Part shown: one piece after another, positions 11,313-24,400 of the stretch
How the letters are laid out: the number at the start of each line of letters is the position of its first letter
Position numbering within the stretch: position 1 is the first letter of the stretch
Source: Phoronis australis
Lineage: Eukaryota; Phoronida; Phoronidae
DNA length: 64,000 nt
Assembly: GCA_002633005.1 (NCBI GenBank)
Contig: NMRA01000730.1
Coordinates: 62,001-126,000, forward strand
Direction of reading: 5' to 3'
Program-made: the position numbers and the translations under genes
Notes under the pieces: model-generated
Seen by the model: only the letters and a program-made list of their open reading frames with translations
Database searches by the model: none
What the model was told of the DNA's origin: nothing

Positions 11313-14300
11313 ATGGAAACCAAACGGAGAATAGAATTGCCACCACCGAAACCACTGGAGAAGGAAAAGGTTGAGGAATCGTCTGAAAACGTGACTCACC
11401 GTTTCTCACTTTCTTTACAATTACCGACTGACGATTCTTGTTCTGAGTTTTCGTACATAAAACTTTTGAAGGATGCTAAGTCCCACGAGGTCTTAAGTAA
11501 AAAGGACCCATTCGCCTCAGTAGATAAGGCAGAAGATGATAAACTAACTGCAATTGCTAAAGAATTTGAGGAAAAGTATGGAAATAAAAGTTTTGCAGAG
11601 GAATACATTGATTTAGGTGATGGTTATGATACCAATGATTCCTTTATTGACAATGCAGAAGCGTATGATGAACTTGTTCCTTCATGCCTTACAACAAAAC
11701 TTGGTGGATTTTATATCAATGCGGGTGTCCTTGACTTTAAAGAAATAGCCGAAAAGACTCCAAAGAAGAAAAAGAAAAAAAAATCTTTAGTTATTTGCTC
11801 TGATAGTGAGTCTACCTCTGATTTCAAGAAGAAAGGACCGAAAGTAAAACACGGTGAAATAAAAACTAAAAAGAGGAAACGATCTCTTGAAGACATTGCC
11901 AAGAAAGCTAAGAAGACAAAAAACAAAGGAACTGCTTCCAAATCCAAGGAGAAAAATAATACTAGCAAGAAATCTGTTTCTGAGCTGGTACATGGTAATA
12001 GCTTGGCAAAACAATCACTATCTCAGGGTACTAATGGAAATGATTTAGCCGCCATAGACTCTGCTATAGATGCAGTTGTTAAGAATAGTATGCTGCTAGA
12101 TGCTGATTCATTAGAAGATAGTCAAGATAATTCGGACATTGCCAACAAAGTGCCGCCAAATCTCGATTCAATACCTAAGCTTCCTGAAAATCTTTCTGCT
12201 CAAGTGTTACAAAATATTGAGACTGTGAAACGAGCTGCAATGGTTTCAACATCAGCGAAAAGCAAATTTTTCACCCCTGCAATAAACAAAACACTATTGG
12301 AAATTGAAAAACAGAGTCGGCAAGTTTCTTGCATGCAGCGTTCATCAATATACAGTCACATGACTGCGTTTCTGCCTTGTGGGAAAGAAACTCTTCTGAA
12401 ACGAATTAAAAAACTGCTGCAGAATGAGCTTGATGACAAACTGAAGGAACCACTTCAAGCATTGAAAGATGCGATTGTCCAAGAAATGCCCAAACAAATT
12501 GACAAGCATGTTCAAGAGACTTTACTGTTTGCTCAGCAGCATCAAGGAAAAGCCACTGATGTAGCGGGCAAAGAGGCTGACGCAATCACTTCGCAAACGG
12601 AATCGGATGATGAGGAGAAGAAAACTAATTTGGAGGAGCCTGAAAAGGACGAATCATCAAAGAAGAAACCTCGAGGGCCGCCCAAGAAGTTTGAGTGGAC
12701 CGATCAAATCAGGAGTCTGACGTGTCGAGTAGTTACGCTGAAGATGAATTCATTTGAGTTGGCCAAAAACAAGGGTCAGACTGCGGAAGACTACATCAAG
12801 GCGTTCTTGGAAGCGGAAGTTAGGCCTCTTTGGCCAAAGGGGTGGATGCAAACTAGAACTTTGTTCAAGGAAACCCGCTTGGCTCATTTCAAGTGGACTA
12901 ATCCAGCATCGTCGAAGTTAAAGAAAGTGGCTATAGAGAATCGCACTTTGTCTGCTACCAATGTGCCATCACAGTCGTCTCTTACTTCTGCTGCCCAGAC
13001 CATGGTGTCTAACAAAATTGTTAAACCTCCGGCAAAACAAAATGTTACTGTACCACTGAAAAAAGTTGACCCATTTGCAACGCTATTAGATTATGCCGAG
13101 GGTAAATCTTCCGCTGAAACTGAGGCCCTAGAAAACATGATCCGTGCAACTAGCGAGGTTCACAATTTAGTGAACGATGGCAATAAAAATGAGAACCAAA
13201 AACCGAAGCAGCCAGCAGCAAATGCTTGGGAGGCTGAATTCAACAAGTACGCACTAAGTAGTGGGGCGAAAAGTGGCCCCACTACTTCCAATAACGTAAC
13301 AACTGTGAACAGATCTCATAATGATTCGAGTCAGTCTCAAGGGCAGAGTAACATGACCAGTGTGTTGAAAACTGCTGAAGCCACACCATCAGTGAGTCAA
13401 GGCCTTTCCAGTCATGCCAGTGATCTCTTGAAGCGAAAAGTATCTCAGGAACAACCGAAATCTTTCCAACCTGTTGTTCGAAAACAGCCAGAACCTCTCC
13501 GTACCTCAACTGTTACTACTTTCCACCCTATGCACGCTCACAATAGCAAGGAGAAGAATGCCTGGGCCTCTAGTCATCAGCCTTCACTTGGCGTGTCAAA
13601 GACGATGCAATCCGTGCCTTCGAGTCTCTCGCAGAATGAGGCGATGCTGCGTACCAAGTCCATGTTGTCATTTCAAACGGGTCAAAGTCTCCTCAAGCCC
13701 GGCGCTGGCTTACACTCTCATCATCTCCAGAAAGGATCGAAACCGGCAAAACCTCAAAGCGATCCTGTCACTGCAAGTCAGCCAGACATAACTGGGTTGT
13801 CTCTGGGGCAGATTCAGCAGTTGATGTACTCAACAAAGAGCCCAGGGGCTAGTTCTCATCCCAAAGAATTCTTCTCCGATGTACCTGGCTGGGGTGAAGA
13901 TGTGAAACGATATGCGCAGTACATGCATCCCAAGTCACCTGGTTATCACGAGGGTGGTCATCTAGTCTCACCTGTTAGTCAGTCGCGGGCAATGTCTACA
14001 ATGCATGCTAAACGATCACCCGTGTACCACGAGGGCCCAACAACGCCACCAACTAATCAGACTGGTGCCCTTATGCCGTCACACTCTAGGAAGTCTCCGG
14101 GCTTTGTCGAAGGTCATGGGACGTCGCCTGGCACTTATTCCTCTCCTCACTTGAGAAGATCTCCAGAGAATCCCGTGGGTTATCCATGGAACGCAATGTC
14201 CAGTTCGTCAACATCCCCTAGAGCGGCACCACATGTCACTCATGAGACTTTGAGTAATTTAATGAACCAAGGCATGTCTGATGTATTTAGGAGAACAGAT

Positions 14301-14351
14301 ATGCCAGAGAATGCTATTCGCCAGTATCCGCCTTACCCGTCAAAGCAGTAA
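11313..14351 (+). CDS. UBN: Ubinuclein (UBN1/UBN2-like), intronless
   Basis: Single open frame of 1012 residues. Ubinuclein is the largest subunit of the HIRA complex, which deposits histone H3.3 independently of replication in the nucleus. The Hpc2-related (HRD) motif lies at about residues 99-142: IDLGDGYDTNDSFIDNAEAY, then DELVP and TTKLGGFYINAG. Lysine-rich basic stretches follow (about 155-220). The conserved middle domain spans about 315-530: AKSKFFTPAINKTLLEIEKQ, FLPCGKETLLKR, KKFEWTDQIRSL, and AEVRPLWPKGWMQTRTLFKE. The rest is Ser/Thr/Pro-rich with spaced [KR]SP repeats near residues 874, 901, 927 and 949. The start is the first in-frame ATG (TCATGG). A short upstream ATG at 11299 opens a 36-base frame that overlaps it. 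Vertebrate UBN genes have many introns and this has none. UBN1 versus UBN2 cannot be decided; it may be the single ancestral type. Confidence 0.92.
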   Translation: METKRRIELPPPKPLEKEKVEESSENVTHRFSLSLQLPTDDSCSEFSYIKLLKDAKSHEVLSKKDPFASVDKAEDDKLTAIAKEFEEKYGNKSFAEEYIDLGDGYDTNDSFIDNAEAYDELVPSCLTTKLGGFYINAGVLDFKEIAEKTPKKKKKKKSLVICSDSESTSDFKKKGPKVKHGEIKTKKRKRSLEDIAKKAKKTKNKGTASKSKEKNNTSKKSVSELVHGNSLAKQSLSQGTNGNDLAAIDSAIDAVVKNSMLLDADSLEDSQDNSDIANKVPPNLDSIPKLPENLSAQVLQNIETVKRAAMVSTSAKSKFFTPAINKTLLEIEKQSRQVSCMQRSSIYSHMTAFLPCGKETLLKRIKKLLQNELDDKLKEPLQALKDAIVQEMPKQIDKHVQETLLFAQQHQGKATDVAGKEADAITSQTESDDEEKKTNLEEPEKDESSKKKPRGPPKKFEWTDQIRSLTCRVVTLKMNSFELAKNKGQTAEDYIKAFLEAEVRPLWPKGWMQTRTLFKETRLAHFKWTNPASSKLKKVAIENRTLSATNVPSQSSLTSAAQTMVSNKIVKPPAKQNVTVPLKKVDPFATLLDYAEGKSSAETEALENMIRATSEVHNLVNDGNKNENQKPKQPAANAWEAEFNKYALSSGAKSGPTTSNNVTTVNRSHNDSSQSQGQSNMTSVLKTAEATPSVSQGLSSHASDLLKRKVSQEQPKSFQPVVRKQPEPLRTSTVTTFHPMHAHNSKEKNAWASSHQPSLGVSKTMQSVPSSLSQNEAMLRTKSMLSFQTGQSLLKPGAGLHSHHLQKGSKPAKPQSDPVTASQPDITGLSLGQIQQLMYSTKSPGASSHPKEFFSDVPGWGEDVKRYAQYMHPKSPGYHEGGHLVSPVSQSRAMSTMHAKRSPVYHEGPTTPPTNQTGALMPSHSRKSPGFVEGHGTSPGTYSSPHLRRSPENPVGYPWNAMSSSSTSPRAAPHVTHETLSNLMNQGMSDVFRRTDMPENAIRQYPPYPSKQ

Positions 14352-14850
14352 TTATTGTACCATGCCTCAGGACGCCGATTGATCTCCAGTCAACATGCTA
14401 TTTTGGCTGCGACTTTGCGTGTAAATTGATAATGTAATTTTATATATATATATATATATTGTACATACTTCATTTGTAGATGTACATATTTATTAATAAG
14501 AGTAAGGATCGTAAACTTGACTGAATACTTTACCTGAGTGTTATACTACGTGCAAGAATTTAATCAATGCAACATTTAAGCAGTGCCGGATTTGGTTTGA
14601 AGTTGCATAACTTTGGATTGGATGCGTCGATGTTGATATATCTCCTTGGTGACTAGACATTGCTTGGCTTTCACTTCCTGTGGTGTAGGATTGGGATTCA
14701 GTAATCGTCTGGATTGATGACGAAGCTTCAACATCACTGTTACCTTTGCGTTCGCTTACAAACTATTACAAGAGAGTTTGGAGTACACGCGGTAACTTCA
14801 CAGTTTCACCAATGGTAAACATTTTGCGAAGCAAACACTACCACAACCTT

Positions 14851-14953
14851 AATAGTCGGATATAAAATGCCCGCATTTTGAGAACCAGTTTTCTCCACTG
14901 AATAACGGGCAAAAAATGGTTTTCAAAATGTGGTCATGTTATGTCCGACTATT
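14851..14953. mobile_element. Palindromic MITE (ATAGTCGGAT type)
   Basis: 103 bp, from AATAGTCGGATATAAAATGC to TATGTCCGACTATT. Inner arms are TTTTGAGAACCAGTTTTC and its diverged complement; the spacer holds CCACTGAATAACGGG. It sits between ubinuclein and PIGG, where it could affect the PIGG 5' flank. Confidence 0.8.
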
Positions 14954-15360
14954 GTCTCTACAACTGTTCAACTTCAGAAAATATTGTCTTGTTTATTTTC
15001 AGTGTAACATCTGCTTTTTAAGATATTTTGATGAACATCAATCGACAGCCTTTTTTAGTCAGCACTAATTATGTCAAGGCCAAAAAAGAAAACTTCAAAA
15101 TGGTATTAATCAGGGTAGCGGTGGTAAATCTTCCTGTTAAGCAAACAGAGGTCTCTGTTCAATGTATTATGTTGTCAGGCATAAGCAGGAGTCTACTTGT
15201 TACAAAGAACCTCAAACCAAAGCAATGATTATCCTGTAGTATTATTATGTTTGTGTTCCTGGAATGAATTTTGTTATAACTTGCTTGAACTCTCGTGTAC
15301 GTTTCAGGTTACAAGAACTATGGCCTGAAATCCCGATTCGAGTCGAAAAGCATCTCATCT

Positions 15361-15440
15361 TCTGCTACAGCATTTGTTCTTTGACTGCAACATCTGCTCT
15401 TTGACTGCAGCATCTGCTGTGCAACTGCAGCATCTGCTGT
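15361..15440 (+). repeat. 20-bp tandem repeat in the PIGG leader
   Basis: Four head-to-tail units of 20 bp close to TTGACTGCAGCATCTGCTGT. They end 11 bp before the PIGG start codon. The units lie in the probable 5' UTR, and the frame through them is open but begins with no convincing start. Confidence 0.75.
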
Positions 15441-15451
15441 ACTGCACAACA

Positions 15452-18400
15452 ATGAAGTTATCCCATGGTAGATACCTGTGTCTGCTGCCTGCCTTCCTTC
15501 TAATGGGTCTTGGTGTATTTCTCAAAGGCTTCTTTCCGATCAAGAAGGGAGTACCCGGCTACAGCAGTGTCAGTGACCTGCTTCCAGAACCGACGACAAG
15601 CAATACGCAAGGACTGAATGAGGATTCTCAAAAATTGCAGCCGGTGTATAATAGACTTGTATTTGTGCTTATCGATGCTCTCAGGGCTGACTTTGTGTTC
15701 AATTTGTCAGGACCGCTCATGCACACAGTGTCTAGGCTGATCGAGGAGAAAGGCTCGAGACATTTTCTGGCCCGTGCTCACCCACCCACAGTGACAATGC
15801 CTCGTATCAAGGTATGGTTACTCATCACTACAGAAGTAAAGAAAGTAACCGGAAAAAATTGTTTGGGATACCGTTGCGGTCTGAAATTAAGGTTTTTATT
15901 TAATTTCTGTTCTTGAAAATAGGGATCACTTGCTTGCATGTTTCTCAAACTCTTGTTACTGTACAGTGTTTATTAAGTATTGATGCAAAAATGAAAGCTT
16001 TGTAATTCGTTTTGGGTCAGTAGCTTTGTTTGTGATTCTTAAATCAGGGATACAGTTTCAGGTGTATGGTTAAGTTTCTTCAAATTAAAACAGTAAAATT
16101 TTATTATCTATCAAAATTCTCAATAGGAGTAAATAAAAAGACAGTGTGGTACGACTGTCATTGACAAACAGACGGTGAATTTTTGAACATTTTTGTCATT
16201 ACAGTGAGCATTTGAAAAATGAAAAAATATCAATTTTGGTCATTATTTTTGTTTGAATTTAAGAAGACTTTATGGTGCTTCAAAAGGAGTAAAGTTTGTG
16301 TTGACAACTTCTGAAAACTAATACCGCACTATAATGGAGTTGTTCCAACAACATAGATTTTTTGTACCTTGCTAGTGCTAGATGTGAAACTTGTCAGTTG
16401 GGCATTCACGTTGGCTTGGCTGTGGAATCAGGTCTTGATCTAAACTTGACAGCCTGACCTGAACAGGGCTCATTCACACCCATGGAATGCTTGGAAATTA
16501 CTACAGTAGTTTGAAAAATAAAAACATTAATTATAAAAAATTCATGGCAATTTATTTATGACAAACAAAAATCGATTTAACAAATATAACGATCATCAGC
16601 TTAACTTAAAATATCATATACATACTCTTTATGGGAAAATCAACTTGTGGAAATTATATGTTGAAAACCTCATGGATAATGAAAGTGAAATATCTGGTAG
16701 TCCTGTAGAGGTTTGCATAGGGATCACAGCCTACAGCTTCCCTGTGTATAAGCATAATTTCGTGCTTCTACCTGGTCACCTGACCAAGGGAAATAAACTC
16801 TTGTGTTGAAGGACTTTAGAAAACGAGTGTTAACATATCATCAGCTGACGGTCGTTTTATTAAGAGAGTCAACACTCTACAGTGGAATTAGTTTTGTTTG
16901 CTGAGGAACTTGATGTCTTTGAGCGTACCTTTCAAACATTTTTGCTCGCATTTTAGGCTCTTACGTCTGGGGGTATTCCCGGCTTCATTGACATCGTCCT
17001 CAACTTTGACTCAGAAGAGCTCTCAGAAGACAACCTAATTGAGCAGTTTCATCGTGCTGGCAAAAGAATTCTTTTCTTTGGAGATGACACATGGATCAAA
17101 TTGTTTCCAGGAAGGTTCCACCGTTCAGATGGAACCACATCGTTCTTTGTGACTGACTATACCGAGGTATCTATTCATTAAGTTTGTCTCTAATTTTCAT
17201 TGTCGCAAACTACTAAAACACTTGCCATTTGGTTTTCACTAGTACTGTAGCAAAGTGTATATTCTATTATAAAAGATGAACAAAAATCTTACCATATGCG
17301 TGAGCTGGTAAGTCGTGAACATTTGAGCAGTTAAACTGTTAGTATAGTTTGAGTTTCTTTTTGTGTAACTCCCTTTACAAAACAGGGAGCCTTTTTGAGT
17401 TTGATTAAATCACATATTGTCAGCTTTAAGTTTTAATAATAGAATAGAGTCTGTTACGGACTTTTCACCTTGGCAGGTTTTTGCCAGGAGTCTTTTGAGG
17501 GTTCAATCAAGTTTGATGTTTTTGAACTGTGGAATCCTTGTAAAGTTTGAACGGTGTGCGGGCTTATAAAAGGAAACTATTGAATCACCTCCAGCAAATT
17601 AGGTATTACATTATATTAATGGGTTGAATAATATGTTAATGTTACTAGGTTGATAACAATGTGACTCGTCACATTGATAAAGAGCTGGGAAACGAAGATT
17701 GGGATGTAATGGTGCTACATTACCTTGGCCTGGACCACATTGGACATCTAGCTGGACCGTCCAGCCCACTGGTGCAGCCCAAACTGACCGAGATGGACCT
17801 TGTCATCACAGGGATCCGGTCAAGGCTGGCAGAACTGGTAAGACTGGGTAATTATACCGCTAAGCCATTTGAGATATTTTTACCCATAAAGCACCTGTGG
17901 GCTTGCATCTGGTTGTCTTCAGACAATAAAGAAGTTTTCATGTTGGTTTCTTAGTTTTATCTTGTTTGTTATTGGATTGAAAGTCTTCATACAGGATTCA
18001 CCTACTAGGTTGTACAGTCTCACTTATTTGTTGTAATATGTTCTGTTTAGTGTATTATGGAGGTTCACCCACTTTAGATATTTTTTCACTAAACATCGTT
18101 TAGAGACCTGACAAACACAGCTTGTGCACTTGTAAATCCTCAAACTCATACCAGTACGCAGAAAACGGCTTGCGCTCCCAAAAGTTTGCCGTGCCCGCAA
18201 ACTGCAAACACATCTGTGCTACCTATAAACATGTCCCTCAGATTCTTAGCAGCCCATTTATGTCTTCCACAAGATGGCGTGAATCTGTACTAAGGTCCGG
18301 ATTTTGTTTTTGAGTAAAATGAACAACAGGGAAACTACTTTCAATATCATTCTCTCGATATTTGAATCGTAAAACACAAAAAAGATGCCAAATCACCTCA

Positions 18401-21400
18401 AAATATGTGACCAAAGTTATTTTGTCTAACGTCTTTGATGACTGATGGCTCTGTGGAAAAATGTAAATTTTTTTCTGGTGCCGTGTCTAAGGTTCATGAG
18501 CCGTGTCTGTTAGTGGTACTGAGCACATGAGGCGTGCTTTTTATGTGAGAAAACCGTGTTTTGTTTGTGAGCATACTAGTGAGTCATGTTCATATTTGCG
18601 TGCAGTCTGAGTTGCCTGGCATTGCGTTGTGTAGCATTTTCGAGTATGTGTGCATTTTACATTTCAAAAAATTTATTGCTAGCATCACCTTTGGTTGTAG
18701 GATATAAAGTCTGGTCGTTCATCTCTGCTAGTAGTGTGCGGGGATCATGGCATGAGTGAACAGGGGAGTCATGGTGGCTCCTCAAGCAGTGAGACAGCTA
18801 CCCCCCTCGTCATGTTTGGACAGACTTTTGACAAGACAGGTATGAGCATTTTTTGTGTGTCACAGAGAAATACTTATTTTAAATTGCACTTAATTGATTG
18901 TTTTATTTATTATTCATTCCGTTAATTATTAGTACTTCTACAAAGAAACTTTGAACAATGCAAGCGTCTGATTTGGAGTAACTTTTTCATTGGACTTGAT
19001 CTGATTTTTTGTTTTGTGGGTATTCAAATGTGGGCTGTTATCTAGAGGGAGAAACAAGCTTTATTTTTTAAATCATATAAAACATACATCGTTATATGAC
19101 TGGGTGGCCAGCAAAGGCATGGGCCGCTAACAGCTGACCACTGAGTAATAATATATTTTTAAGCAATTAATATGGGGTCTTTTTCCCTTGTTGAAATAAA
19201 TAAATTTCAAATTAGTGCTGTTGATTTTCCAATGCTCGTTTGATTGCCGTGGTATTTTTCACATCAAAGCCGTTCCCTCTTTATATTCCTTCCACGGATT
19301 CACTTACATTTTTGTATACATTTTAACGTGGCAGCCAACAACCCACCAGATGAGATCTACCAGATCGACATGGTGCCTAGCCTTGCCCTGCTATTTGGCC
19401 TGCCCATACCTAAGAACAGCCTGGGGCTGATGCAGGAAAGCCTGTTCAGTGGTCTTGGTGCACGACAGAGAATACGGCTAGCGCAGGTGAACGCTGACCA
19501 ACTGGCCAGGACATTCTTACAGAATTCTGACAATCCCAGCAGAGGTATTATTTACTGAACTTTGACCTTTGTTGGTCAGTCATTGATCTGGCAAGAATGT
19601 CAATGGGAAGTATGTGTAATTCTCAGTCACTAACTATGAATTTCAGCGCTACGAATATGTCAGTCAAATACTGGACTTGCTGTGTTGGGGTTCCTAAGCA
19701 AAATGCAAGGCCCTGAACCTTGTGTCAGGTAGCTTCATTCTGTCACCGCGGTGTCTGTTAAGGAAGGAATCCTTGGCCTCTCCCATGCAGCTTCTCTGGC
19801 ACTTTTCTCAGACCACAAACTATTTGTCTAGAACTCTCACGCCCGCATGTGAGTGTATAGTATCACCGAGTTGCTCAAACTCGTTCAGCCGAAGTTTTTT
19901 TCCCTGTGGTGGGCTTTGAAACTCCAATAGAGTGTGTGATACTTTCAATTTTTTCCCAGTAGAGGGAATTGAGCAATTTCGCAATGTGAAGAGAATAATT
20001 CAAGTATCAATATTGACCAGATTTGTATTTTTAGCATCAAATCTTCTAAGAGATACCCAATGTGTACGAATTTAGGCACTTAAACCTACAGCACAAGGCG
20101 AAAGTAATCAGACAATATTCCGTTTTCCTGTCTTGAAGACTAAATTAAAATTCTGTTAGCAGCAAAAATGACCGGTTATAACTATTCGGGGGCAAAGTTC
20201 TAACCACAGGATGGCTTAGCCACCTCACTAATTTTCCTCATAGTTCACCCTTCATTCTCGGTCATGAAGAAAACTTCTCTGAATTTGACTTCTGCCCAGC
20301 CATCATGACATGGAATTTGGTCTGAATGCTTCTGACTTGTACTGAATGTATGAACCTGTGCCTTTATCTAGAGTTGGTTGTATGCACCTGTATGCGAAAC
20401 AGTCTTGAGTAAAGTCAGGAGAACGTATCTTTTCCCAACATTCGACTGGAGCTTGATTTTTTGTTTCTGATGACAGAGAAAGGCTACCTTGCCTATGAGG
20501 AGGCTAGGCGACTACACGCTAGCTGGCTGGAGACTCAGCTCAATGCTTCAAACGTCCACGTCTCCGAGGCAACGGGTCAAAAGGTCATCCACCAGTATAT
20601 CAAATGTATGGAGATGATGCGTTCCCAGCTGGTCAGTGCGCTGTCCAAGTATGACCTGCACGCCATCTATGTGGGGATTCTGGTGATTGTGTTGGTGAGA
20701 CTCCTATTGGTGTGGAATATAACTAGTAAACATCAGCAAAGTGTTTCCAGATTTCTGGATGTGGCAAAGTGTTAAATGGTCAAGAATATTTTATAAAGCA
20801 GTGTCGATGCGAAATAGAGTTTTTATGGCTGTTTAGGGGCTGTTTTACCACATTGCTGCGGTAGTGCCAGGACCCATATTCGGAAATATAAGTGCAAATA
20901 TGCCGTTACTGGTATTTTCGAGTGACCATTTTTGCCTGTGTTGAGCACTGAATGCTATTTGTGTTTGGCAAAACATGATTATTTTTATTTATTGTGTTGT
21001 TACCTGTTACATAACGCTTTCTTTTGGTTGAAGGCAGTTGTAATGTGGCTTGTGGATAAGAGTTCAGATAAACTTTATCAGTTAGTGTTTACATTGCTTT
21101 TTACATACAGTGTAATAAACTCATATAATTTTGTACAACTTCATTGTTCTTATTTAACTAATCTGCGTCACTTAAGCTTATCTTTTTGTGTTCATTGCAG
21201 GTATTGACTAATACCGTGGTGGGTGCATGTACCTGTAACCAGTCCATAGGTGTCGCCACTGACATGACTTCGCTAAGTTCTGCAGTTGTCAGCTCGTGTC
21301 TCTACCTCGCCTACCACATGGTCTCGTGTACGTCGACCAGTGGAAGCGACTTCCTGTGTCGAAACAATCTCATGGCAGCCGTCTTGGTTACTCTAACATG

Positions 21401-24400
21401 CCTACTGTGCGCGTTGACTGCTGCTGTTTTACTAACCATGGCAAAAGGAAGACTGTATGAATCACGTACAGCGACGCATCTACATCCCGTTGATTTATTT
21501 GTGTACGCTGGCTCATTTGTACATACGTTCACTCTATTGTCCAGTAGTTTTGTAGAGGAAGAACATCAGACCTGGTACTTCCTGACAGTGTCGGCCATGT
21601 TGTGTCTTGTGACAAAGATCACTATGGAATCCAAATCAGAGAGACCCTCAGGTTGCATAACTGAGAAGGGGACTAAGAACGGAGAAGGCTGTAAACTACT
21701 GGACGAGGAGGAGGAGAATGAGTCTCAAGTTGACAGAACGGTGGCGCTGACGAAACCAGAGTTCCGTAGTCAGTTGCATGTCATGGCGTCTTTGGTCGCC
21801 ATATTGGTGTGCTGTCGTCTGCTGCGCGCGTGGAACCAGACGGGTATCAAGTTTGCAGACACACCGGACATTGGTGATTGGCTGATTCTGTAAGTTTTAA
21901 GAGTGTTTCCTGATGACTAAGACATGATTTCTGCTTGTGATGGAAAACCTGAAGAATGAGGAAAACAAACTCTGTGTGTGAAAAACTTTGAAAAATTTCT
22001 TCAGAGAAATAAATTCCCTGATTTGCGAGTCACATCTTGAGTTCCTGCATTCATTTATGTGTCTGCAGTCATTTGCAGAATTTTTTACTATCTGTCCACT
22101 TTGTGTAGGAAAACTAAAGAAAATGAGACAGACATGTCTAAATTCACCTTTTCTTGTTCCAGTCCTGAGAACAAGTCCTTTCTGTCTGTGCTTGTGGCCA
22201 GTGCCCTCTGTTGGATTATACTAATCCAATGTGTGGTGAACAAGAGCTACAGTTTGCTGTTGATGGTGGCCTTCGTTGGTGTCTACTGCCATCGCAGTGC
22301 AACAGGATCACTGATCCTGCCTGGATATCCTGGAAGAGATCCCAAGTAAGCAAATTTTGTCTTCAGTTCGAGATGATGCAATTTATTGTGAAGTGTTATT
22401 TCAGTGGAATTTTACCCTAGCTTTCATACATGTGAGAGCACCATGAAAAGGCTAGACTGCAAAGTATTGGGTATTACAAACGAAACGCATCTACGAAGCT
22501 CGTTCTGAGCTAGAAGTTCGTTGTTATATTTTCTGCTTATAGATTACTCTACAGGTTCACGAATGGTAGTGGGTTTTCAGTGGTGAAAGGAGTGTAAACC
22601 TCAAATCTACATTCACAAAATTTTCACACTTGGGCCATTACTTGCGAAAATTGACAAAACAGCCTCATTTAAGATGATTTAATTTTGTTTTATCTTTGCG
22701 TATGTTTGTATTGCAGGGGAGTGTTGGAAGCTCAGTGCGTATATCTCTGCTTGCTTGCCACATTCATCGTTACAACAGTGAAATGTTTCACTTCCTGGCT
22801 GAAGACTCGTGACAGTTCACTATGCAATGAAAATACTCCAAAGTCGTCATCTCGCAGTGTTGATCGTCAAGTCGACGGCGCTCAAAAATTTCCAGCAATA
22901 AACTATGTGATAGAGTCGCTCTCCAACCTACAGAATGTGTGGTTGACATTATGCGTGTTACTAGTCCGACCTCACAATATACCCATGCTGGCTCTGGTGA
23001 TTACTGTCGAGTCGTTACTATCCAGATATGTGTTGCCATGGAGCCGACTGTCTCTTGAAGGTGTTGTTTTACTTTATCTGTGGTTTGGACAAGCATCATT
23101 TTACTATCAGGTATGGTTGTGGGTTGGAATTACCGTTAGTGTGTTTATTATGTTCGGGGGTTTGTGAGTGTGGTAATTCTTGCCTAGTTATCTCATAGTA
23201 TGACAGACAAGTGAAATTTTATTTCGTTAAATCTTCCGAAAAAATTTAAGATTTTGAAAATTTTTATCAGCTGTTCTTAGTTAGGGTGCTCAGCAGACGA
23301 GGTGCATGGTGTGCAAAACTATGAGTCGAATGCCCTTGTAGAATGAACGAGGTGGCTCTGTAACGCCAGCAGAAAATGCGATGAATATTTTCAGTCATCC
23401 AGTCGAGTAATCGTATGTAGAAAAATAAATCAATTCTGGACTTACGGTTTGTTGAGATGGCTACATTACGTCCTCCTCTCGAGGACTTCATCAGGCCACT
23501 GAGATGTCACGTGACTCGTCATGTGATCCACAGCACAGTTTGCGCAGGATACTCCTTAGTGCCCTATCCCACATCCTTGGCAACAAAAACCTCATTATTA
23601 TTTATTTTTCTACATACGTCAACTGAAAATTGTCGTTTTCTCAAAAATTTACTATGCGAATGATATAGAACAACATTTGGCAAAGTTTCCAATCTTTTTA
23701 GTAAAGTAATTGGCTTTTGAAAGATAGAAAAAAAGTTTTCTTGTCTATTGTTTTTTATGTTTGAAGTAAACAATGAATTGTTGTTTAAAACACTCCTGAT
23801 GTGTGCCGAGCATGTCAATATGGCAAATAACATGGATTCTGTTTTTTCGTTATGTTACATGAATACACAGTGGATGTAATGGAATTTGCAAATTGTTTCT
23901 AAGGCGAGATAAGCCTCCAGGAAATTGCCTTATTCCAGTTTGCAGTTGGCAGTTCGACTCGAACTGACAAACGCTGCACATGACTTAACATAAAATCTTC
24001 ATGACATACAACTGTTGAATCCTTGTTGAACTTCCATGTTTATTCTAGGGAAACTCCAACAGTATTGCCAGTGTGGATGTATCAGCTGGATACGTGGGCC
24101 TGACTGACTACCAACCAGTCTTGGTTTTAACGCTGTTACTGTGTTCCACCTATGCAGGCCTCGTCTACTGGCTGATCTCCTTAGCTCGCTATATCACGGA
24201 GACATACAACGAGCCGCCAGACCGCTCTAAATTACAAAGGATACAGTGCGTATTTTGAGCATTCTAGTGATTCGTTTCCTCATTGATGACACGGGCATTG
24301 ATTTTGTATTCATGACAGTATCTTTAATCGTAAAAAGCTGTCTTTGGTAAACGAGGTGAGAAGGACAGGCATTTTCATGAGGGACTACTTGACGTATTTA

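Larger units (their letters stand above)
14352..15451 (+). other. Ubinuclein 3' flank and PIGG 5' region
   Basis: Holds an (AT)n tract at 14441-14459, a palindromic MITE at 14851-14953, a possible acceptor GTTTCAG at 15301-15307 that would begin a PIGG exon, and a 20-bp tandem repeat at 15361-15440. No protein-coding exon is recognised. The PIGG promoter probably lies here or just upstream, but no core element is convincing. Confidence 0.5.

Noticed and set aside
21988-22349. Separate small genes in the 22.0-22.3 kb region
   Set aside because: These frames surround PIGG exon 8, which explains the coding signal.
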